This document shows, in pieces, positions 8,536-17,445 of a stretch of 64,000 nucleotides of DNA; position 1 is the stretch's first letter; every line of letters starts with the position of its first letter. The DNA comes from an uncultured Bacteroides sp. (GTDB lineage Bacteria; Bacteroidota; Bacteroidia; Bacteroidales; Bacteroidaceae). A model generated the notes under the pieces. The model was not told the origin of the DNA and searched no databases. It saw nothing but the letters and a program-made list of their open reading frames with translations. Position numbers and translations under genes: made by a program. The DNA lies in contig NZ_OY781099.1 in the NCBI RefSeq assembly GCF_963676325.1, forward strand, positions 1,364,001 through 1,428,000. Reading direction: 5' to 3'.

Positions 8536-9837
8536 TTATTCGGTGGTCTCATGAATAATGCCCAATCGGACATAGATCGGTCTGATTGATTCAATAAACT
8601 GAGGGAGCTTTTTCGCAAACAAGAGTGCCCCAACAAGACAAGCTATACCGCCAAACATTAAAGTGTTTGGCGCACCGATAAGGCTAGCCAGCCCTCCCGC
8701 CATAAGGCTGCCGAAAGGTGCTGTACCCATAAATGCCATGGTATAAAAGCTCATAACCCGTCCCCGTTTGTCATTATCGGATATGGTTTGCAGAATGGTA
8801 TTGCTGCATGCCATCTGCATCATCATGCCAACACCTGTGATTACCATTAGTACTAAAGAGAGAGGGAAGGAACGGGATAATGAAAAAGCAGCAACTCCAA
8901 GACCGAAAGCACCGGTGGCTATGGGAATAATTCTTTCAAGTCCTAAAACCGTTTTTCTTGATGCAAGATAAACTGCCCCCATTAACGCACCTATGCCGGA
9001 AGCTGCCATCAAGAATCCAAAAATATGAGAACCGCCATGAAAAATATCTTTGGCAAAAACAGGCATGAGTACAGAATATGGCATGCCCATCAGACTTATC
9101 AGCGTAAGCAAAAGAATAATTGATCTGATAGGTGCAAAGCCGAATGTATAAGTAAATCCTTCTTTCAGTTCATTTATAATATTTGGATTTTTCTTTTTCT
9201 TTTCATATGGCTTTATTTTCATAAAAAGGAGCGATGCTACAACAAAGATATAGCTTAACCCGTTGATCAGGAAACAGACACCTTCTCCCAAAGAGGCTAT
9301 CAACACTCCTGCAATGGAAGGGCCAAGTAACCTCGCACCATTAAACATTGATGAATTTAATGCAATGGCATTTCCCAAATCGCTCTTATCTTCAACCATC
9401 TCTACCACAAATGACTGTCTTGCCGGTGTATCAAAAGCATTGATACAACCCAGAATTATGCTTAGCAAAACTACATTCCACACTTCTATTGTGTTTGTAA
9501 AAAAGAGCAGAGCTAATGTTAAGGCTTGCAACATGGAAAGAACTTGAGTGACAATCAAAATGTGATAACGATTCAAACGGTCAGTCAATACACCGGCAAA
9601 CGGTGCCAGTATAAAAGTAGGAATCTGTCCGGCAAAACCGACTACCCCCAATAAAAAGGCGGAACCAGTAAGGCGATATACAAACCATGGAATGGCGATT
9701 CGTTGTATCCATGTTCCAATCAGCGAAAGGCTCTGACCACTGAAAAAGAGGCGGTAATTTCTATAGCGAAGGGAACGGAATATATTTTTAACCCCGGCAA
9801 GTTCCTTTAAGGCACACTTATCAAAGTATCTTTTCAT
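8536..9837 (-). CDS. MFS transporter, EntS-like exporter family
   Basis: 433 residues with about 12 hydrophobic helices. The N-terminal FRSLRYRNYRLFFSGQSLSLIGTW stretch, shown here only in part by RNYRLFFSGQSLSLIGTW (residues 25-42), is typical of the MFS_3/EntS-like group. The A-motif-like GVLTDRLNRY follows TM2. Members export siderophores, drugs or metabolites by proton antiport across the inner membrane. The substrate is not predictable. It lies 12 bp downstream of the rhomboid gene on the same strand, so the two are probably cotranscribed. Confidence 0.85.
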   Translation of the reverse strand: MKRYFDKCALKELAGVKNIFRSLRYRNYRLFFSGQSLSLIGTWIQRIAIPWFVYRLTGSAFLLGVVGFAGQIPTFILAPFAGVLTDRLNRYHILIVTQVLSMLQALTLALLFFTNTIEVWNVVLLSIILGCINAFDTPARQSFVVEMVEDKSDLGNAIALNSSMFNGARLLGPSIAGVLIASLGEGVCFLINGLSYIFVVASLLFMKIKPYEKKKKNPNIINELKEGFTYTFGFAPIRSIILLLTLISLMGMPYSVLMPVFAKDIFHGGSHIFGFLMAASGIGALMGAVYLASRKTVLGLERIIPIATGAFGLGVAAFSLSRSFPLSLVLMVITGVGMMMQMACSNTILQTISDNDKRGRVMSFYTMAFMGTAPFGSLMAGGLASLIGAPNTLMFGGIACLVGALLFAKKLPQFIESIRPIYVRLGIIHETTE

Positions 9838-9849
9838 TAGTAATTAGTC

Positions 9850-10443
9850 TCAAAAGTTGGATAAGAAAGTATAGATTAATGAAGGCTCCAGTAATATAGG
9901 ATAAATTATTCCAAAGACTGCACCATAGAAGTGAGCATTGTGATTAATATTATCTCCTCCCTTTTTATTCATATACTGACAGTATACCAGATAAAGAGGA
10001 CCAAATAAAATACCCGGTATAGGGATAATGGCGAATAAGAGTATTTTCCCGAACGGATTGAAGAATATAGATGTGAACAATACTGCGGATATTGCTCCGG
10101 AAGCTCCGATGGATCTGTAATATGGATCGTTCCGGCGTTTGATAAGGTCGTAAAGTGAAGCAACAATCATCCCTCCGAAATAAAGTCCCAGATAGCCAAT
10201 TGTGCCAAATCCTAAGAATTGAAAACCTTCCTCTATATAGGTGCCAAAAGACCAGAGAGTAAACATATTCACAAAAAGGTGAGTGGTGTCGGCATGTATA
10301 AATCCGTGAGTAATCAATCGGTGCCATTCATTGTTCTTTATTGTCCGGTAAGGGGCAAAGGCCAGTTTACCAAATAAATCCTGATTATTGAAACACATGT
10401 ATGAGAGAACAACTGTGATACCGATGATAATGTATGTAGCCAT
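9850..10443 (-). CDS. Rhomboid family intramembrane serine protease
   Basis: 197 residues, six hydrophobic segments. The catalytic Ser is in IGASGAIS (Ser115) and the catalytic His in HNAHFYG (His171). The L1-loop-like EWHRLITHGFIHAD and the HLFVNM of TM2 are also present, so the protein should be active. It cleaves membrane protein substrates within the bilayer; the targets are unknown. It is upstream of and close to the MFS gene. The opposite strand carries the nitrobindin-like gene from 10513. Confidence 0.9.
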   Translation of the reverse strand: MATYIIIGITVVLSYMCFNNQDLFGKLAFAPYRTIKNNEWHRLITHGFIHADTTHLFVNMFTLWSFGTYIEEGFQFLGFGTIGYLGLYFGGMIVASLYDLIKRRNDPYYRSIGASGAISAVLFTSIFFNPFGKILLFAIIPIPGILFGPLYLVYCQYMNKKGGDNINHNAHFYGAVFGIIYPILLEPSLIYTFLSNF

Positions 10444-10512
10444 TTCCTATTTATTGAAATTAATATTATCTTTGAGCGTTTAAAGTCACAAAGATAACAA
10501 CTTTAACTATCA

Positions 10513-11031
10513 ATGAGTATGAAAGCAAAACTAATTTTGACAATAGTATTATCTCTGTTTTTTATCAACACTTGTTTCGGACAACAAAGTTCTTCTTGGG
10601 AGAAATGGAATTGGCTGATAGGTGAATGGAGTGGGGAAGGTGCAGGACAACCAGGACAAGGCGGTGGTACTTTTTCTTTTGCTTTTAATCTGGACAAAAA
10701 AGTGATAGAAAGAAAAAGTCATTCAGAATATCCGGCAACTAATAATAAACCTCTGATAATTCATGATGACTTGATGTTTGTTTATTTAGATTTTGCGGGT
10801 AGCCCATCAAAAGCAATCTATTTTGATAACGAAGGACATACTATTAATTATGCAATATCATACTCTGATAAATCAATTACATTAACAAGTGAAAAAGTTC
10901 CTAATATTCCGGTATTCAGGCTAACGTATACTTTACTGGATAATAAGAATGTGAATACAAAATTTGAGATGTCGAAGGATGGAGTAAAGTTTATGACTTA
11001 TATTGAAGGTGAGAGTAAAAAGATAAAATAG
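10513..11031 (+). CDS. Exported lipocalin/nitrobindin-like (DUF1579-type) protein
   Basis: 172 residues. A signal peptide (to about residue 24, ...CFGQ) is followed by a beta-rich domain starting WNWLIGEWSGEGAGQPGQGG. The LIGxWxGxG signature is shared by nitrobindin-like and DUF1579 beta-barrel proteins, which may bind haem or small hydrophobic ligands. Translation may begin at 10513 or at the Met two codons downstream (10519). It is a monocistronic gene between a divergent rhomboid gene and a convergent methyltransferase gene. No haem-ligand His is obvious, so the ligand is uncertain. Confidence 0.65.
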   Translation: MSMKAKLILTIVLSLFFINTCFGQQSSSWEKWNWLIGEWSGEGAGQPGQGGGTFSFAFNLDKKVIERKSHSEYPATNNKPLIIHDDLMFVYLDFAGSPSKAIYFDNEGHTINYAISYSDKSITLTSEKVPNIPVFRLTYTLLDNKNVNTKFEMSKDGVKFMTYIEGESKKIK

Positions 11032-11048
11032 TCATTGATATTTGTATA

Positions 11049-11681
11049 TCAATGGCTATCAGTAGGTTTCCTTGCAATCATAAGAAATACAGGATAATCC
11101 TTCATCACATTTCCGCTTCCTTTTTTCATCACGAAGCATTGTTCTGTGGTAATATCAGTGAAACCTGCTTTCTCAAGGTTTTCCTTAAGCTGCTCCACAT
11201 CAAAACCATTGTGTCCGTTGAATCCCTCTCCGTGAAAAGATCCGTCTTCTTTATATAAATCAGCAATAGCAAGGCATCCTCCAGAGTTTAGCATATCATA
11301 AAATCGGCTGATAATCAGTTTTGTATTGAGCACATGGTGTAGAACCATTTGTGTATAGATAAAATCGAATGTCTCAGTCTTATATTCTGTCTCTTCAAGA
11401 TTAAAAATCAACGGTTTTAAATTGGCAGATTTATTTTCTATCACTTTTTCCTGAAGAACTTTAACCATCTCCTGTGAGTTGTCCATTAAAGTAATCTCTG
11501 CAAGTTTATCTGATAGCATAAAACTTAATATACCAGTTCCTGCTCCATATTCCAGTGCTTTAATTTTATTATTAGCAGGAAGCATTTTTATAATTCTATC
11601 TGCTATTGCTTTTGAACGTTCCCAGTGAATAGATTCTTTATCCCAACCGCGAGCTCTGCTGTCAAATTCATTTGTAGCCAT
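11049..11681 (-). CDS. Class I SAM-dependent methyltransferase
   Basis: 210 residues. Motif I is ALEYGAGTGILSF (about residues 43-55), the acidic residue closing beta-2 is in ITLMDNS, and FDFIYTQMVLHHVLN is motif IV. The fold is the Methyltransf_11/25 type. The HHVL stretch is common in ubiquinone/menaquinone- and small-molecule-type methyltransferases, but no substrate can be assigned. It is a single gene, convergent with the nitrobindin-like gene. Confidence 0.85.
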   Translation of the reverse strand: MATNEFDSRARGWDKESIHWERSKAIADRIIKMLPANNKIKALEYGAGTGILSFMLSDKLAEITLMDNSQEMVKVLQEKVIENKSANLKPLIFNLEETEYKTETFDFIYTQMVLHHVLNTKLIISRFYDMLNSGGCLAIADLYKEDGSFHGEGFNGHNGFDVEQLKENLEKAGFTDITTEQCFVMKKGSGNVMKDYPVFLMIARKPTDSH

Positions 11682-11780
11682 GTCTTATTTGTATTTTAAG
11701 GGGTTGAAGATGCAATATTACAAAATAAAACTTGAATGTAAGGTTGATGAATATCTTTAATTTAGAATGCTTGATAAATA

Positions 11781-11815
11781 AAAAAAGGTCCTGTAAAAGT
11801 AACAGGACCCTTTTT
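11781..11815 (-). terminator. Intrinsic terminator of the OmpA gene
   Basis: The 8-bp GGTCCTGT/ACAGGACC stem with an 8-nt loop is extended by A/T tracts. Read on the minus strand it ends in TTTTTT. It lies about 42 bp downstream of the OmpA stop codon. Confidence 0.8.
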
Positions 11816-11856
11816 CATGGTTAAGGTATTATTTTATATAAATAGATAGAGATACT

Positions 11857-12999
11857 TTATTTAGAGGTGAAAATGCTAACTCTATTCCAGTCATTATTGT
11901 CTGGATATGGTTGTTCTTTATCACCGTTATTTATGATGTTGATTCTATCTTCAGCAATACCATATTTTTCTTTAAGAATCTTAGCAACACTTTCAGAACG
12001 TTTTTTACTTAATTCCTGATTAAATTTGGCAGTTCCTGTTTTCTTATCTGCATAACTCGAAATTGTTACTTTTGCATCAGGATATTGTTTTAGGTATTGA
12101 ACAGTATTATATAAATTGACTTCTTGGTTAGGATCTATATTTGATTTGCCAATTCCGAATATAACAGCAGCACTAAGATCTGGACGTTTATTCTCAGTCT
12201 TTTGAGGAGCTACATATTGAGGTTCAACAGCAGCTTGTTTCTTTTCGCAACATGCCTTTAGCTCCTTAATCTGATCTCTTTGTTCATTTATCTGATTGTT
12301 GAGTGAGTTAATCAGGTTTTCATCAGCAGGATTTACAGTAGCAAAACCTCTTCTTCCGAAGCGATAAGTAACACCGGCTAATACATTCAGAGTACCATCA
12401 TAAGAGCATCCGAACTTTTCCTGATTATTAAAGTCGTCACGCAATAAGTTTCCATTTGCTTCCAGGTTTACGCTCCATGCATTGCTCAAACGGAAGTCTG
12501 CCTGCAATCCTATGCGTGGAGATATACTATTTGTTGCGTGTAGATTTTCATCCGAATCTTTAAATCCGTGTACATAGCCAATACCTAAAATACCGATCAG
12601 GTTAAACACTCTGTCTTCTTTATAAGGAAGAAAAATATTCGTCATGTTAAACAACGCATCTACGTTACCATTCAGATATTTTACATCATACGTGCCATTG
12701 TTCATGTAGTTACTTGATGTCCATCCACCCAGTTGAACACGCGCTCCTACTTCTGGTGAAAAGAATTTCCCTACTCCCAAAGCTGCATTTGGACTAATCT
12801 TATCTCCAAAAGAAGCGGCTTTGTGGTTCTCACTAAATGTATACTGTCCTCCTATCTGACCTTGGATGAACCAGTTATCCCAAAACCCATACTGCTTTAA
12901 TGTTTTTTCCTGACTCTGTGCAGTATTTGTTTCTTCATTCTGTGCAAATAGCCCAAGAGGAGCTATTGCTAGTAAAGCGAGTAATAATTTTTTCTTCAT
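11857..12999 (-). CDS. OmpA family outer-membrane protein
   Basis: 380 residues. A signal peptide (MKKKLLLALLAIAPLGLFAQ) is followed by an N-terminal eight-strand-type beta-barrel (about residues 40-220). A short coiled-coil linker comes next (NSLNNQINEQRDQIKELKAC, about 230-250), then a C-terminal OmpA peptidoglycan-binding domain. In the last, the Asp in SSYADKKTG and Arg in LSKKRSESV are the peptidoglycan contact residues. It should anchor the outer membrane to the cell wall. A -7 box (TACTTTTG on the minus strand, 13050-13057) lies upstream, with a leader of about 44 nt. Confidence 0.92.
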   Translation of the reverse strand: MKKKLLLALLAIAPLGLFAQNEETNTAQSQEKTLKQYGFWDNWFIQGQIGGQYTFSENHKAASFGDKISPNAALGVGKFFSPEVGARVQLGGWTSSNYMNNGTYDVKYLNGNVDALFNMTNIFLPYKEDRVFNLIGILGIGYVHGFKDSDENLHATNSISPRIGLQADFRLSNAWSVNLEANGNLLRDDFNNQEKFGCSYDGTLNVLAGVTYRFGRRGFATVNPADENLINSLNNQINEQRDQIKELKACCEKKQAAVEPQYVAPQKTENKRPDLSAAVIFGIGKSNIDPNQEVNLYNTVQYLKQYPDAKVTISSYADKKTGTAKFNQELSKKRSESVAKILKEKYGIAEDRINIINNGDKEQPYPDNNDWNRVSIFTSK

Positions 13000-13049
13000 A
13001 ATTTTTCTTTTTAAATAATTAGAATAAATCTTTAAATAAAAATCTGATG

Positions 13050-13057
13050 CAAAAGTA
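13050..13057 (-). promoter_or_regulatory. -7 promoter element of the OmpA gene
   Basis: On the minus strand this reads TACTTTTG, matching TAnnTTTG. It sits 51 bp before the start codon. Confidence 0.4.
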
Positions 13058-13237
13058 TTATTTGCCTTTTCATCCGGTTTATATAATTTAGCATAATTTT
13101 TATATATTCTTTTTAGCTATCTTTCTGATTATATAAAAACAGAAAAATCGTGTCTTATATATTATTTTTTAATGTTTAATTTGCCAATCAAAAATACTCG
13201 AGTATAAACTAGATTAATGCTAATGTGGGAAATTAAG

Positions 13238-14458
13238 ATGATACGGATTAATAAATTGTTATTCTTATGCATGTTTATGCTTTGGTCTATAACAGTAGTA
13301 TCAGCTCAGAACAAAGTAAATAATGGTGCTTTAAAGAAATCATTGACAGAAATATTGCATATTGTAAGTCAACGAAAAAATGTATATATAAACTTTAATC
13401 CTCAGATTACAAATAGAATCTTTCTTGGAGATACATTTACTGGAAAAGATGCTATTGCAAAATTAAATAAATCAATAGGTAGTTATGATCTAGATATAAA
13501 AGGGGCAAATAGCAGATATCTGTATGTTAGGCCTATAAAGAAATTCATATTGAAAGGCTACTTGGTTGATGAAAAATCAATGGCTTCAATATCTAATATA
13601 AAGGTTATTCTTGCTGGACAAACTTCTGTGAAAAGTGATCTTAATGGGAACTTTAGTTTTACTTTAAGTAAAGGGGTTTACTTGATTAAGGTAAATGCTG
13701 ATTCATATTATCCTAAAAACATGAAGATAGTAGTAAATGAATCTGAGAAGGTTACTGTTATGCTGAAAAAGAAAATAAAGAAGGCAATAGTAGTAACACC
13801 TATTAAAAAGAAAGAGGAGGTCTTTTCTGCAACCAAAGATAATAAGCCTGATCAGGTACTTGCTGACAGAAAGTTGACTCAGTCGGAAACCATTAATAAT
13901 TCATCTGAAAAAAGCTCATCAGACACAGTCTTGTTATTGCCAAAATGTTTTTCAAGATATGCATTGAAGACAAATATATTGCTTTGGGGAAATGCTACTC
14001 CAAACGTGTCTATTGAGAGAAGACTTAATAAAAACGTTTCTATAGATCTATTGCTGGCTGTGAAAAAAGTAACGTCCGATTATGAAAGCCAATCATTGTC
14101 TTATTTAATTCAACCAGAAATACGTTATTGGTTTTCAAATTGCTTTAATGGTTTTAATATAGGATATCACATGTATTATTCTAATTATGGCGTTGGGGAT
14201 ATCATATTCCCATTCCAGAGAAAAGGACTTCCTAATGATCTGTTTTATGAAGGATATTTATATGGCATGGGAGCTTCTGTGGGATATCAGAAAAGAATTA
14301 ATAAGCATTTTGCTGTTGAAGGTGTTATAGGTACAGGATATATTCATCTTGCATATGATCAGATAACCTGGAATAGTTCATGGCATAATAAGAAGAGCCT
14401 GGATTATAATTATTGGGGACTTACAAAGGCTGCAGTAAATCTCGTCTATTTATTTTAG
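13238..14458 (+). CDS. STN/CarboxypepD-like plus DUF3575 outer-membrane protein
   Basis: The frame opens at 13217, but MIRINKLLFLCMFMLW at 13238 gives a normal signal peptide ending VSAQ, so I take 13238 (406 residues). An STN-like segment follows the signal (VYINFNPQITNRIFLGDTF region). Next come a carboxypeptidase-regulatory-like fold (GYLVDEKSMASISNIKVILA to LIKVNADSYYPK), a Lys-rich linker, and a C-terminal beta domain with SRYALKTNILLWGNATPNVS. That last stretch is the DUF3575 signature, a family often found near fimbrial and regulatory genes. N-terminal modules of this type normally occur in SusC receptors. Function unknown; probably in the outer membrane. Confidence 0.7.
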   Translation: MIRINKLLFLCMFMLWSITVVSAQNKVNNGALKKSLTEILHIVSQRKNVYINFNPQITNRIFLGDTFTGKDAIAKLNKSIGSYDLDIKGANSRYLYVRPIKKFILKGYLVDEKSMASISNIKVILAGQTSVKSDLNGNFSFTLSKGVYLIKVNADSYYPKNMKIVVNESEKVTVMLKKKIKKAIVVTPIKKKEEVFSATKDNKPDQVLADRKLTQSETINNSSEKSSSDTVLLLPKCFSRYALKTNILLWGNATPNVSIERRLNKNVSIDLLLAVKKVTSDYESQSLSYLIQPEIRYWFSNCFNGFNIGYHMYYSNYGVGDIIFPFQRKGLPNDLFYEGYLYGMGASVGYQKRINKHFAVEGVIGTGYIHLAYDQITWNSSWHNKKSLDYNYWGLTKAAVNLVYLF

Positions 14459-14623
14459 ATTAGATATTGTATTTAGTAGTTTTAGACTGATGCTTTGATG
14501 TTTATTTGATCCAAAATATATTTTTTTTCAAAAAAATCATTTTTTCTCTTTTAGAACCAGTATAAATGGGTTCTACTATTGTCATATAAGTGAAATGATG
14601 ATTTTGATTAAAAAAGAAGTATT

Positions 14624-15448
14624 ATGGATGTAACCTTTAGTTCAGCTCCGATTGTACATAGAAATGTGCAAGAGAATAATTTGATAGAAATAAATATGGG
14701 AGATAATAGCGCTATCTTATTTGTTCTATCTGGTAGAGTTTCTGTTTCCGGAATAGATTTCGAGCAAAAGATGATCTTATCTAACGAGATGCTTTTTTTA
14801 TCTCCGGGGATTCATTATGAAGTGTTGGCTATGGATTCTTCAATTCTTGCTAAGTATGAATTTAATCGGAATGTATTAATGAAGATGGGACAATTTTTGG
14901 CTCCGTTTATTGAAGAAAAAAATTCTGATAATCAATTAAAAGTAACGTTGCCAATAAAATATAGTTTAATGCGTTTTTTAGAGTTTTTTCGTCAATGTGA
15001 TTTGAATAAGCAGGACTTAAATGAGTGGTGCCATGACGGTTTACTCTTGATGTTGAAGAATTCTTATTCTAAAATGGAGTTAGCAGCTTTATTTTTTCCT
15101 GTATTGGGGGAGAATATGAACTTTAAAGAGTTTGTTTATGCCAATTACAATTCGGTAAGAAGCTTACAGGAATTTGCTGATTTAGCAAAATGTAGTTTAA
15201 GTGTTTTCTGCAGGGAGTTCAAAAGTAATTTTGGAGAGTCTGCCTATCAATGGATCTTGAAACGTAAATCAAAATATGTGTTACGTGATATAATTTCAAC
15301 TTCCATACCGTTTCAGGAGTTGGCTGATAAATATCAGTTTTCGTCTCAGGCGCACTTTACGAAGTTTTGTAAGCAAAGATATAATATGACTCCAAAAGAT
15401 TTAAGAAGCAATTCCAGAAATTGCAGCTTTCAGAATTTGGTACATTAA
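14624..15448 (+). CDS. AraC family transcriptional regulator
   Basis: 274 residues. The N-terminal cupin-like region includes GDNSAILFVLSGRVSV. The C-terminal 100 residues hold two helix-turn-helix motifs (SLQEFADLAKCSLSVFCREF and QELADKYQFSSQAHFTKFCK) ending in the usual NMTPKDLR. It starts a co-oriented series AraC, ECF sigma, FecR, DUF4382 remnant. The gap to the sigma gene is 18 bp, which suggests one transcript. Target unknown; the downstream porphyrin/TonB operon is a plausible candidate. Confidence 0.88.
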   Translation: MDVTFSSAPIVHRNVQENNLIEINMGDNSAILFVLSGRVSVSGIDFEQKMILSNEMLFLSPGIHYEVLAMDSSILAKYEFNRNVLMKMGQFLAPFIEEKNSDNQLKVTLPIKYSLMRFLEFFRQCDLNKQDLNEWCHDGLLLMLKNSYSKMELAALFFPVLGENMNFKEFVYANYNSVRSLQEFADLAKCSLSVFCREFKSNFGESAYQWILKRKSKYVLRDIISTSIPFQELADKYQFSSQAHFTKFCKQRYNMTPKDLRSNSRNCSFQNLVH

Positions 15449-15466
15449 AAATGAAAAGTATAATTT

Positions 15467-16024
15467 ATGCAGATATCTTGGAATAAATTGAAGGAATGCG
15501 ATGAACTGGAATGGAAAAATCTGTTTCGGCAACATGCAGAATTCCTTTATGCATATGGAATGAAGCTTGCTCATGATGAAGATTTGGTTAAAGATTCTAT
15601 TCAGGAGCTTTTTATTACGATTTATGAAAAACGAAATTCACTAAGCGAACCTACTTATATGAGAGCATATCTTTGTTCTGGTTTAAGGAATAGATTAATT
15701 AATGCTTTGAAAAAGGATTCACCGGTTTCATTAGATGATACTGATTATGCCTTTACATTATCTATTGATGATGGGAGTGCAGATGAGGAAGAAAAACAAT
15801 ACAGAAAGGTTCAGAATTTACTTAATAAATTGACTAACAGACAAAGAGAAGTGATTTATCTTAAGTATTTCAAAGGACTTTCTAATGAGGAAATAGCTTA
15901 TACTTTGAGTATAAATAAACAGTCTGTTGCAAACCTTCTTTCGGAAGCTATCCGGCAAATGAAAAAGGATATTACTTTTATTTTCTTTCTATTGCTTGTT
16001 TTACGGAGATTCTTAGGATTATGA
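15467..16024 (+). CDS. ECF-type RNA polymerase sigma factor
   Basis: 185 residues. Region 2 (LFRQHAEFLYAYGMKLAHDE to DSIQELFITIYEKR) and region 4 (LTNRQREVIYLKYFKGLSNE, EIAYTLSINKQSVANLLSEA) are clear. The C-terminus is hydrophobic (FIFFLLLVLRRFLGL). Its stop overlaps the start of the FecR gene (ATGA at 16021-16024), implying translational coupling of sigma and anti-sigma as in Bacteroides surface-signalling loci. The usual partner, a TonB receptor with an STN domain, is not directly adjacent. Confidence 0.9.
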   Translation: MQISWNKLKECDELEWKNLFRQHAEFLYAYGMKLAHDEDLVKDSIQELFITIYEKRNSLSEPTYMRAYLCSGLRNRLINALKKDSPVSLDDTDYAFTLSIDDGSADEEEKQYRKVQNLLNKLTNRQREVIYLKYFKGLSNEEIAYTLSINKQSVANLLSEAIRQMKKDITFIFFLLLVLRRFLGL

Positions 16025-16902
16025 AAAAAACGGATTTGATAAGTATTCTTGAAAAGATGGCCTTAAGTGAAGGTAATATTCTTTCTACAGAGGAAGAGGC
16101 ACATTTGAAAGAGGCTTTTTCTGCGATTCCTCTTCTTGATGAAAAGCCAACAGATGATTTTCTTGATGAAATGGAAACAATTTTATTTAGTCAGAAAATT
16201 ATATTTGGAAAACAATCAAAAAGATTAATCCCATGGAAAAAGTATGCTTCTATAGCAGCATTATTTGCTATTCTATTGAGTGCCGGATTGTGGATGTATA
16301 GTCAGAATATGAATTTTGAAACAAGTCAGAATGAACAACTTGCTTTTAAGTTGCCAGATAATTCAGAAGTTAGACTGAACGAAAACAGTTCAGTTTCGTA
16401 CAATAAGTTCTTTTTCTATTTCAATAGGAATATTGAAATGAGAGGTGAAGCATACTTTATTGTAACGAAAGGGAAGAAATTCTCGGTGCTAACTTCTACT
16501 CATAAGATTTCTGTGTTGGGAACCAGATTTGTTGTTTATGAAAAAGATACTTTTAATGTAGTGTGTTATGAAGGTAAAGTTTTAGTAGAAAGCCTTGACT
16601 CAAACCAAAAGAAGGTATTGACTAAGGGGAGAAGTTTTAATTCTGATACAATTATAAAGGAGAATCAACCTCAATGGATTAGCCATAAGTATGTTTTTAA
16701 TAATTCTTCTCTTTATGATGTAATAAGTGCAATCGAAAAAGAATATGAAATCTCTATTCAGAATAAAGAAATTTGCCGGGGACTAGTCTTTACAGGTTCT
16801 TTTCCTGCAGATGATCTAAATACGGCTTTGGAAATTGTTCTGGGACCTTATAATATGATTGGGGAACAGATAAGTCCAAAGTGTTATAAACTAAACAAGT
16901 AA
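16021..16902 (+). CDS. FecR-type anti-sigma factor
   Basis: 293 residues. A cytoplasmic N-terminal segment precedes one transmembrane helix (YASIAALFAILLSAGLWMY, about residues 77-95). The periplasmic FecR domain includes KLPDNSEVRLNENSSVSYNK, GEAYFIV, ISVLGTRFVVY and the C-terminal DVISAIEKEYEISI. It should hold the coupled sigma factor until a signalling receptor relays substrate binding. It is intact to the C-terminus. A degraded DUF4382 coding fragment begins right after its stop codon. Confidence 0.9.
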   Translation: MKKTDLISILEKMALSEGNILSTEEEAHLKEAFSAIPLLDEKPTDDFLDEMETILFSQKIIFGKQSKRLIPWKKYASIAALFAILLSAGLWMYSQNMNFETSQNEQLAFKLPDNSEVRLNENSSVSYNKFFFYFNRNIEMRGEAYFIVTKGKKFSVLTSTHKISVLGTRFVVYEKDTFNVVCYEGKVLVESLDSNQKKVLTKGRSFNSDTIIKENQPQWISHKYVFNNSSLYDVISAIEKEYEISIQNKEICRGLVFTGSFPADDLNTALEIVLGPYNMIGEQISPKCYKLNK

Positions 16903-17336
16903 TTATAAAGCCTATAGATACTCCTAGTGCTCAGACTTCCGGACTCAAAGTGGATATTCAGGAGAATATTACTACCAGTAGCGGATATTCTGTAATGATT
17001 GATTTTGACGCAGAAAAGTCTATTGTTCGCAAAGGCAAAGGCGGTTATTATTTGAAACCTGTGATCAGAGGATATGTTGTGGAAAATACATCTGCAATTT
17101 CTGGTTATATTCTGTCAAAAGAAATTCCTTTCAAGGTCTTTACTTTAGTTGGAACAGATTCAATTATAACTCTTTCTGACACAGCCAGAAATAATTTATT
17201 TATGCTTCATGGCTTGAAGTCAGGCAATTATACTGTATCATTTCAGGATCCAACATCGCTTGCTATATTGAAAACTCTTTCTGTAACTGTGTTTGGTGGT
17301 GATGATAAGGATTTAGGTTCTGTAACAGTGAAATAA
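16903..17336 (+). pseudogene. DUF4382 protein remnant lacking signal peptide and N-terminus
   Basis: The frame continues in-frame from 16902 through SAQTSGLK into the DUF4382 C-terminal portion (YSVMIDFDAEKSIVRKGKGG and YYLKPVIRGYV, then a beta domain to 17336). DUF4382 proteins are normally lipoproteins with a Cys-containing leader. Here no ATG, leader or N-terminal half is present, and the only candidate initiator is a GTG at 16950. The homology begins within a few bases of the FecR stop codon, which suggests a deletion that removed its 5' half. Residual translation from GTG is possible but would give a cytoplasmic fragment. Confidence 0.65.
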
Positions 17337-17364
17337 TCTCAATAAGCTCAAAACTGGTTATGGT

Positions 17365-17398
17365 AAAGTCGGCTGGAAGTAATTCCAGTCGGCTTTTT
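17365..17398 (+). terminator. Intrinsic terminator after the DUF4382 remnant
   Basis: A stem pairing AAGTCGGCTGGAA with TTCCAGTCGGCTT, with two G-U wobble pairs and a 4-nt loop, is followed by a T tract (CTTTTTAT). It isolates the sigma/FecR transcript from the TonB receptor operon. Confidence 0.75.
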
Positions 17399-17425
17399 AT
17401 ATATAAAAGATCCTTTAACAATCTG

Positions 17426-17445
17426 AATCCTCATTAATGAGGATT
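17426..17445. promoter_or_regulatory. Perfect 20-bp palindrome, candidate operator of the porphyrin operon
   Basis: AATCCTCATTAATGAGGATT is perfectly self-complementary. It overlaps the putative -33 TTG (17444-17446) that precedes the -7 box at 17468. It has no T tract and precedes the promoter, so it is more likely a dimer-binding site than a terminator. It does not match the classical Fur box. Confidence 0.6.

Noticed and set aside
16950..17336. Independent 128-residue gene starting at GTG
   Set aside because: The DUF4382 homology continues in-frame upstream of the GTG and there is no leader peptide, so a truncated remnant fits better.
17426..17445. Fur box or terminator
   Set aside because: The palindrome does not match the classical Fur consensus and has no T tract; the DUF4382 terminator lies separately at 17365-17398.
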